Source: Anaerolineales bacterium HSG25
Lineage (GTDB): Bacteria > Chloroflexota > Anaerolineae > 4572-78 > J111
Length of the DNA stretch: 47,411 nucleotides
Direction of reading: 5' to 3'
Assembly: GCA_030377865.1 (NCBI GenBank)
Contig: JAUCGA010000002.1
Coordinates: 80,232 to 127,642, forward strand
The notes under the pieces are model-generated. The model did not search any database, was not told where the DNA came from, and was given only the letters and a program-made list of their open reading frames with translations. The translations under genes were made by a program, and so were the position numbers. This document shows, in pieces, positions 42,144 to 47,411 of this stretch. How positions within the stretch are numbered: position 1 is the first letter of the stretch; the number at the start of each line of letters is the position of its first letter.

Positions 42144-43493
42144 ATGAATAATACAATAACGAATATATTAATTGTAGACGATACCCCAGCCAATTTACGC
42201 TTATTGATTGGGATGTTACGCAACGCAGGGTATAAAGTGCGTCCCGCCAACAATGGTGAACGGGCTTTTTTAGCCATAAAAGAATATCTCCCCGATCTGA
42301 TATTACTTGATATTATGATGCCCGGTATGGATGGTTATGAGGTTTGTAAACGGTTGAAAGCGGATGAACAAACCCGCGACATCCCGGTTATCTTTATCAG
42401 TGCCTTAAATGAAACGGTAGATAAGGTCAAAGGCTTTTCTATCGGCGGGGTTGATTTCATCACCAAACCGTTTCAGGTCGAGGAGGTGTTGGCCCGGATT
42501 GAAATGCACTTGACTTTGCAACGGGTACAGCAACAACTGAAATCTCAAAATGTTCAATTGCAAACAGAAATCATACGACGAAAACAACTTGAATTAGCAT
42601 TAAGCAAAAGTAAGGAAAAACTAGAGTGTTTTATGGATTCTGCGACTGATTATTTTTTCCATTTTGACCAAAACCTCAATCTGATTGATATTAATCAGAT
42701 TGCATTACAACTGTTGGGGCTAGATAAAAAAGAGGCTTTAGGAAAACAGCTCACTGAACTATCACCTTATGTCCAACCAGCAGAGCGATATGAGCAATAT
42801 CAGGAAGTCATACGGACTGGAAAATCATTTTCGGTGGATGATCGTGTGATTTTTTCCCAACATAAAGAGATGTACCAGTCTATCAAAGCCTTTAAAGTGG
42901 GGGATGGATTAGGTATTATTGCCACTGATATTACCGAGCGGGAAATAGTCAAACAGACTCTTGAAGAGGCAAATAAAATGTTACAGAGTCTGGCTAGTTT
43001 GGATGGCTTGACCCAGATTCCCAACCGTCGTCGTTTTGATGAACATCTCAGACATGCATGGCAGGAATGTTTGTATACCCAACAATCGCTGGTATTGATT
43101 TTAGCTGACGTGGATTATTTCAAATATTATAATGACAACTACGGTCATTTAGCAGGCGATATTGTTTTGAAACAGGTAGCAATGGCGATTGAGCAAGCCG
43201 TCAGACGTACCCAAGATTTGGCGGCTCGTTATGGGGGTGAGGAGTTTGCCGTTATCTTGCCCAATACAGATATAAAGGGTGGATTAAGTCTGGCGGAACA
43301 GATTCAACAAGAAATTGAGCAGTTGAATATTTCGCATGATTTCTCCGAAGTAGACCAATATATTACCTTAAGCATGGGAGTCGCCATGTTTGTGCCGGAT
43401 GAACAGTTAACTATTGAGGATTTGATTAAATCGGCGGATAAGGCTTTGTATGCGGCAAAGGAAGCAGGTCGCAATCGGATTGTGACGAGGTAG
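42144..43493 (+). CDS. REC-PAS-GGDEF diguanylate cyclase
   Basis: 449 residues. A receiver (phospho-acceptor Asp56 in LLDIMMPGMDG), a PAS domain (about 160-270) and a GGDEF domain (DGLTQIPNRR start). The active-site motif is GGEEF at 364-368, and an inhibitory RxxD site (Arg355, Asp358) is spaced as in PleD. An active, product-inhibited cyclase making c-di-GMP is therefore likely. ATG 42144 is preceded by AGGAGG seven bases upstream, inside the end of the kinase gene. It is the only GGDEF protein in the window, and no EAL or HD-GYP hydrolase is present. The receiver is closely related to that of the REC-SpoIIE protein at 11892, so one receiver type has been joined to different outputs. Confidence 0.95.
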   Translation: MNNTITNILIVDDTPANLRLLIGMLRNAGYKVRPANNGERAFLAIKEYLPDLILLDIMMPGMDGYEVCKRLKADEQTRDIPVIFISALNETVDKVKGFSIGGVDFITKPFQVEEVLARIEMHLTLQRVQQQLKSQNVQLQTEIIRRKQLELALSKSKEKLECFMDSATDYFFHFDQNLNLIDINQIALQLLGLDKKEALGKQLTELSPYVQPAERYEQYQEVIRTGKSFSVDDRVIFSQHKEMYQSIKAFKVGDGLGIIATDITEREIVKQTLEEANKMLQSLASLDGLTQIPNRRRFDEHLRHAWQECLYTQQSLVLILADVDYFKYYNDNYGHLAGDIVLKQVAMAIEQAVRRTQDLAARYGGEEFAVILPNTDIKGGLSLAEQIQQEIEQLNISHDFSEVDQYITLSMGVAMFVPDEQLTIEDLIKSADKALYAAKEAGRNRIVTR

Positions 43494-43533
43494 GGGATCA
43501 AATTATAAATGGTAAATGGTGAATTATAAATGG

Positions 43534-43637
43534 TAGGAATGGGGATTAAATAAGTTGCGCGCTCCAGAGTGGTTCAATCTTTAAGATTGAACCACTCTCA
43601 TGACCAACATGTACAAGTTAATTAATACCCATTCCTA
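43534..43637. mobile_element. R3-family element
   Basis: TAGGAATGGGGATTAAATAA and AATACCCATTCCTA ends surround the hairpin GAGTGGTTCAATCTTTAAG and its mirror. The flanks AATGG and AATGA may be a decayed target duplication. Confidence 0.75.
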
Positions 43638-43668
43638 AATGAACCGTCAAGCCGCTATGAAGGCGTAA

Positions 43669-43710
43669 GTCAGGAAGTCAGGAAGTCAGGAAGTCAGGAA
43701 GTCAGGAAGT
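43669..43710. repeat. 8-bp tandem repeat (AAGTCAGG)x5
   Basis: Five consecutive copies of AAGTCAGG run into the left end of the E4 element, whose own terminal sequence GGAAGTTCC resembles the unit. Too short and gapless to be a CRISPR array. Confidence 0.85.
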
Positions 43711-43839
43711 TCCAGAATTTAAAACCTCCCAAAACCATTGTGACACTCTACCCCCTCGGAGCCGCTTCCCCCCTAGCAGGGGGGACTGAGGGGGGTAGAG
43801 ACTCTGCTCAATTTGGGAGATTTATTTTCTTGGAATTGT
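43705..43839. mobile_element. E-family element (E4), reverse of E1
   Basis: It starts GGAAGTTCCAGAATTTAAAA and ends TTTATTTTCTTGGAATTGT, with a CTCTACCCCCTC interior. It is the reverse complement of E1 with a shortened centre. The flanks GTCA and CTCA share three of four bases. Confidence 0.8.
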
Positions 43840-44124
43840 CTCAATCACACGTACCACGCACCAAAATATCCGTTGTGGTGTTGTATACCCAAAAATTCTG
43901 TTAGCGTCAGGTAATTTACCATTCACCATTCACCATTTATATTTCATTCCACCCTGCACATGGCTGTTCGGTTCTCCGTTTCGTCACGCTACAAGCGTGA
44001 CCTCCATATATTCATATCCGACCAAATTACTGTAGGTGACGCTTGTAGCGTCACGATTATGCCCATACGAGTTAGAACTGAACAACCCTGAGGTAGATAC
44101 CAATTGTTAGGTCAATTGAAAGGA
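43840..44124. repeat. Gene-free region with a 22-bp inverted repeat
   Basis: CGTCACGCTACAAGCGTGACC at 43982 pairs with GGTGACGCTTGTAGCGTCACG ending at 44055, inside weaker outer arms GTTCGGTTCT / AGAACTGAAC. TACCATTCACCATTCACCAT near 43917 is related to ATGGTAAATGGTGAATTATA near 43509. No gene is seen. Confidence 0.65.
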
Positions 44125-44215
44125 GTAAATATTCAGTGAACTCGCCAAAAAGAGTGTCAAAAACCTGATTTCTCAAAGAAATCGGGTTTTTAGGGCGGCC
44201 TTACTGAACTTTTAC
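44125..44215. mobile_element. 91-bp MITE-like element, copy B, with 8-bp target duplication
   Basis: It is the reverse orientation of 23447-23537. TGAAAGGA flanks it exactly (44117-44124 and 44216-44223). The duplicated bases contain the ribosome-binding site AAAGGA of the kinase gene at 44231. Confidence 0.88.
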
Positions 44216-44230
44216 TGAAAGGATTTAATA

Positions 44231-47152
44231 ATGATTACAATATCTAGTTTTAAAAAAGCAAATTTTGGAACAATCATAAAACAATTTCTAATAATCTTCT
44301 TCCCACTGTTTGTTCTGACAAGTAGTATTATAGCGGCAATCTGCTTTAAGGAAGTAGAAAATAGTCAGCACAATATCATGAACAATGAAATTCATAATAT
44401 TAGCTTACAATTGACGATGATAGAAAGTAATTTAAAACCTGTCATGCAGGATTTACTGATTTTGTCAAGCCACCACGAGATGCAGTTGTTTCTCGATAAT
44501 CCTGATGCTACTCATCAAAAAGCAATGGAGAACGAATTTTACTTATTTTCATCTGTAAAAAAGAGCTACGATCAGACTCGCTTTATAGATGATACGGGAA
44601 TGGAAATAGTAAGAATTAATTACGATGGAACTAGTTCCCAAATTGTGCCGCAAGATAAACTCCAATCAAAGGAAGATCGTTATTACTTTAAAGAAACAAT
44701 TCAGCTTGAACGCAACGAAATTTTTGTATCTCCATTTGACCTGAATGTTGAACAGGGACAAATTGAACAGCCCATAAAACCTATGCTTCGGGTCGGCATG
44801 CCGGTTTTCGACAAAAACAACCAAAAACGGGGCATTATCATCATCAACTATTTGGGCGAAATTTTAATTAACGTTTTAGGTAGTGAGAAAAGGTTGGGCC
44901 AAACTGTCATTGTTAGCTCTGAGAATTATTGGTTGATTAATGCTGACGGTTACTGGTTAAAAGGTTCTTCCCCCGAAGTAGAATGGGGCTTTATGTATGA
45001 AGATCGAGAAGACCGGACGTTTGGCAATGCCTTTCCGGAGGCCTGGCAAAATGTTATCGATACGGAAACAGACCAATTTTATAATTCAAAAGGTTTGTTC
45101 ACGTATGCTACCCTACGCCCTTTTTCCGATAGCGGTTTTGAAAGTGGTCAAAAGATAGAAGACAGTAACTCTTTGCTGAAAAATTATCACTGGAAAGTTG
45201 TATCCTTTATACCGATAGAAGTTTTAAATAGCAACACATGGCGAATCGCCGGAAATTTTATTTTGTTAGATGCTGTATTAGCCCTGATTTTGGCTATTGG
45301 GGCCTGGTTTTTTGCTGTTAATCGGGTAAGACAACAGCAAGCAGAAGAGGCTTTACGGAATAGCGAAGAACAATTCCGCGGCGCTTTCGAAGCATCGGCA
45401 ACAGGTATCGTCCTGGTCAGACCGGGCGGGTATTTTATCAGCGTCAATAAAGCCTTTTGTGATATGGTTGGATATGATGAGGCAGGGTTACTGGCAATCG
45501 ATTTTAAGAGTATCACCCATCCAGATGATCTGGAAGCCGATTTAGAGAATGTCCGGTTGCTATTGGCGGGTGAGATTCCTTCTTTTCGGATGACTAAACG
45601 ATATTATCATAAACAGGGACATATAATCTGGGTTCTGTTGAGTGTCTCGTTGGTTAGGGATAAGGCGGGAGAGCTACTCCACTTTGTCGGTCAGATTCAG
45701 GATATAACTGAACGCAAACGGGCGGAAGAAGAACTCCTAAAAGCCAAAGAAATTGCCGAAACCGCCAACCAAGCCAAAAGCACCTTCCTCGCGAACATGA
45801 GTCACGAACTCCGCACCCCGCTCAACGCCATTTTGGGTTTTTCTGAGCTACTCGGTTACAGCACGAATCTCGAATCTGAACAACAGAAGAATCTGTCAAT
45901 CATCCATCATAGCGGGGAACATCTGCTGAATTTGATTAACGATGTGCTGGACATGTCGAAGATTGAAGCCGGACTCGCTGTTCTCAATGAAAAAGAGTTT
46001 GACCTGCACCACTTGCTTGATGATGTAGAAAACATGTTTCGTCTGAAAGCCAATAAAAAGAGGCTACAGCTGGTTTTTGAATATACTGATGATGTCCCCC
46101 GATATGTGCAGACAGATGAAAGTAAATTACGGCAGGTGCTGATGAATTTACTCAGCAATGCCCTCAAGTTCACACCGGCAGGCGGTATCTCGGTGCGGGT
46201 TAGGAACTCATCTTCCCGCAAGTTTGAAACTTGCGGGAAGATTGTTCTTCTATTTGAAGTCGAAGATAGTGGGCAGGGTATCGCGCTTGATGAACTAGAC
46301 CACCTGTTCGAGGCATTTGTCCAGACCAAAAGCGGGCAGAAATCACAGGATGGAACCGGTCTGGGATTATCCATCAGCCAGAAGTTTGTACAGATGATGG
46401 GCGGCGACATTAGCGTTACCAGTGAGGTTGGTCAAGGCACGACCTTCACGTTCCACATTCAAGCTGAGGTGACAGAAGGTTCGGAAATCGACACTGCACA
46501 GCCAGCGAGACGGGTCATCGGGTTGGCCCCGAATCAGCCCAACTACCGAATTTTGATTGTTGACGATAAAAAGAACAACTGCCTGCTACTGCTCAAAATG
46601 TTGACCTTGCCGGGCTTTGAACTTCGTGATGCAAAAAACGGGCAAGAGGCGGTGGATATTTGGGCAGAATGGAACCCTCATCTAATCTTCATGGATATGC
46701 AGATGCCAGTCATGGATGGGTACACCGCCACAAAAATCATCAAATCGAAAATCGAAAATCGAAAATCGAAAATCATTGCCGTGACAGCCAATGCCTTTGA
46801 GGAAGAACGGATGGTGGTTTTGGACGCTGGCTGTGATGATTTTATGCGGAAACCGTTTAGAGAGGCAGAGATTTTTGAGATGATGAACCGACATATCGGC
46901 GTAACCTATATTTATGAGGAAGAGCTACAATCAGCCACAACTCCAAGTGATGACCTAACGGCTGTGGCTCTGGCTACCTTACCCCCTGAGTTGCTGGCTC
47001 GTTTTGAGACGGCCGTTAACCGCGCGGATATAGACATGGTCGAAAGTATCATCAACGAGATTCGTTTGCATAATGCTGGTTTGGCAGATAAACTTATGGA
47101 ACTAGCTGATATGTTTGAATATGATGTGATTGCAGATTTAATTCAGGGGTAG
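44231..47152 (+). CDS. Membrane hybrid histidine kinase with Cache-like sensor and PAS
   Basis: 973 residues. TM1 (about 16-42), a periplasmic sensor of about 290 residues with Cache-like features ([38 protein letters not shown]), TM2 (about 337-363, [17 protein letters not shown]) and PAS (about 377-497). HisKA (His525), HATPase (GTGLGLSIS), a receiver ([11 protein letters not shown]) and a helical tail without HPt histidine follow. AAAGGA eight bases before the ATG lies in the target duplication of the adjacent 91-bp element. The kinase core is closely related to those at 29254 and 37993, while the sensor is unique here. It carries the TCTTCCCGCAAGTTT hairpin in the HATPase loop and the AAAATCG array in the receiver loop. 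No output gene follows within the window. Confidence 0.93.
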   Translation: MITISSFKKANFGTIIKQFLIIFFPLFVLTSSIIAAICFKEVENSQHNIMNNEIHNISLQLTMIESNLKPVMQDLLILSSHHEMQLFLDNPDATHQKAMENEFYLFSSVKKSYDQTRFIDDTGMEIVRINYDGTSSQIVPQDKLQSKEDRYYFKETIQLERNEIFVSPFDLNVEQGQIEQPIKPMLRVGMPVFDKNNQKRGIIIINYLGEILINVLGSEKRLGQTVIVSSENYWLINADGYWLKGSSPEVEWGFMYEDREDRTFGNAFPEAWQNVIDTETDQFYNSKGLFTYATLRPFSDSGFESGQKIEDSNSLLKNYHWKVVSFIPIEVLNSNTWRIAGNFILLDAVLALILAIGAWFFAVNRVRQQQAEEALRNSEEQFRGAFEASATGIVLVRPGGYFISVNKAFCDMVGYDEAGLLAIDFKSITHPDDLEADLENVRLLLAGEIPSFRMTKRYYHKQGHIIWVLLSVSLVRDKAGELLHFVGQIQDITERKRAEEELLKAKEIAETANQAKSTFLANMSHELRTPLNAILGFSELLGYSTNLESEQQKNLSIIHHSGEHLLNLINDVLDMSKIEAGLAVLNEKEFDLHHLLDDVENMFRLKANKKRLQLVFEYTDDVPRYVQTDESKLRQVLMNLLSNALKFTPAGGISVRVRNSSSRKFETCGKIVLLFEVEDSGQGIALDELDHLFEAFVQTKSGQKSQDGTGLGLSISQKFVQMMGGDISVTSEVGQGTTFTFHIQAEVTEGSEIDTAQPARRVIGLAPNQPNYRILIVDDKKNNCLLLLKMLTLPGFELRDAKNGQEAVDIWAEWNPHLIFMDMQMPVMDGYTATKIIKSKIENRKSKIIAVTANAFEEERMVVLDAGCDDFMRKPFREAEIFEMMNRHIGVTYIYEEELQSATTPSDDLTAVALATLPPELLARFETAVNRADIDMVESIINEIRLHNAGLADKLMELADMFEYDVIADLIQG
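46211..46241 (+). repeat. In-frame 15-bp hairpin in HATPase loop
   Basis: Identical to 31756-31786 (TCTTCCCGCAAGTTT and its mirror), encoding [10 protein letters not shown] between VRVRN and [10 protein letters not shown]. Confidence 0.88.
46739..46770 (+). repeat. AAAATCG tandem in receiver loop
   Basis: Same in-frame SKIENRKSK insert as at 22838-22868, between KIIK and IIAVTAN. Confidence 0.75.
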
Positions 47153-47253
47153 GCCATACATAGTCGTGGCTAAAAACCCTCTTCACGATTATGTGCCCCT
47201 ACCATAATTGGTCATCTCATGCTAAGTAGCTGTTCAAAAGTCTTTCCGAAAAA

Positions 47254-47284
47254 TCTTCCCGCAAGTTCCAAACTTGCGGGAAGA
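47254..47284. repeat. Intergenic CCCGCAAGTT hairpin
   Basis: TCTTCCCGCAAGTT and its exact mirror with loop CCA lie about 100 bases after the last kinase. This is the intergenic counterpart of the coding hairpins at 31756 and 46211. It has no T run, so I do not call it a terminator. Confidence 0.75.
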
Positions 47285-47317
47285 TAACTGGGGAGAACTT
47301 ATGCACACTTACTTAAG

Positions 47318-47411
47318 GCAGTTCCAACTTTTAAAATCTCCCAAACTGATTAAATTCTCTATGTCATTCCCGCATGTTTTTAGCGGGAATCCACATTCTG
47401 CATACAAATGG
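47318..47411. mobile_element. E-family element (E5), cut by the window edge
   Basis: GCAGTTCCAACTTTTAAAAT and the CATTCCCGCATG interior match E2/E3. TAAG precedes it (47314-47317). The right end is outside the window. Confidence 0.75.

Noticed and set aside
43669..43710. CRISPR-like array
   Set aside because: It is a gapless 8-bp tandem without spacers and no cas gene is present.
1..47411. tRNA, rRNA, riboswitch or transposase genes
   Set aside because: Reading both strands I saw no tRNA-like cloverleaf sequence, no rRNA motifs, no recognisable riboswitch and no DDE or tyrosine/serine recombinase gene; the repeat elements appear to be non-autonomous.

Overview
The window is bacterial chromosome of moderate GC content. 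It is dominated by very large, multi-domain signalling proteins and by short non-coding repeat elements. No rRNA, tRNA, CRISPR array, phage module or transposase gene is visible, so taxonomy rests on weak cues. These are a lipoprotein with a Pro/Thr-rich linker after the lipobox (frequent in Chloroflexota), REC-PAS-hybrid kinases and ATPase-PD-(D/E)XK proteins of the kind abundant in Chloroflexota, Beggiatoa/Thiomargarita-type Gammaproteobacteria and some candidate phyla, and very many palindromic repeats. I would not assign it below 'environmental bacterium, possibly Anaerolineae-like or Beggiatoaceae-like'.

Layout. (1) 1-11.9 kb: a truncated ATPase/nuclease gene, two response regulators with SpoIIE/PP2C phosphatase output (1102-2412 and 3223-6711), a decayed histidine kinase between them, an AAA-nuclease fusion (7081-8655) and a second, reverse-strand ATPase/nuclease (9162-10868). 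Then comes about 1 kb of gene wreckage. (2) 11.9-15.0 kb: a third REC-PAS-GAF-SpoIIE protein. (3) 15.1-23.2 kb: a two-gene cassette of a periplasmic two-propeller hybrid kinase (frameshifted in a G8 run) and a cytosolic REC-PAS-hybrid kinase, followed by a destroyed regulator gene and a small nuclease-like gene (minus strand). (4) 25.0-32.8 kb: a second copy of the same two-gene cassette, again followed by a truncated regulator. (5) 33.3-43.5 kb: a sugar-type periplasmic binding lipoprotein divergent from a membrane hybrid kinase (LuxPQ/TorT-TorS-like arrangement), then a REC-PAS-GAF hybrid kinase and a REC-PAS-GGDEF diguanylate cyclase. (6) 44.2-47.2 kb: a Cache-like membrane hybrid kinase.

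How they may work together (inference): membrane kinases sense external ligands, cytosolic REC-first kinases integrate further PAS/GAF signals, and the terminal regulators deliver output as PP2C phosphatase activity or c-di-GMP. The recurrent order is membrane hybrid kinase, REC-PAS-hybrid kinase, REC-output protein. In several places a ribosome-binding site for the output gene lies in the last codons of the kinase.

The most unusual property is the behaviour of the repeats. At least six unrelated families (palindromic and tandem) occur between genes, and many also sit in frame inside the signalling genes. All seven hybrid kinases carry extra sequence in the same loop of the HATPase domain, recognisable repeat DNA in six of them. 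All three PP2C phosphatases carry it at homologous loops. Several intergenic copies have clear target-site duplications, and one has its empty site elsewhere in the window.
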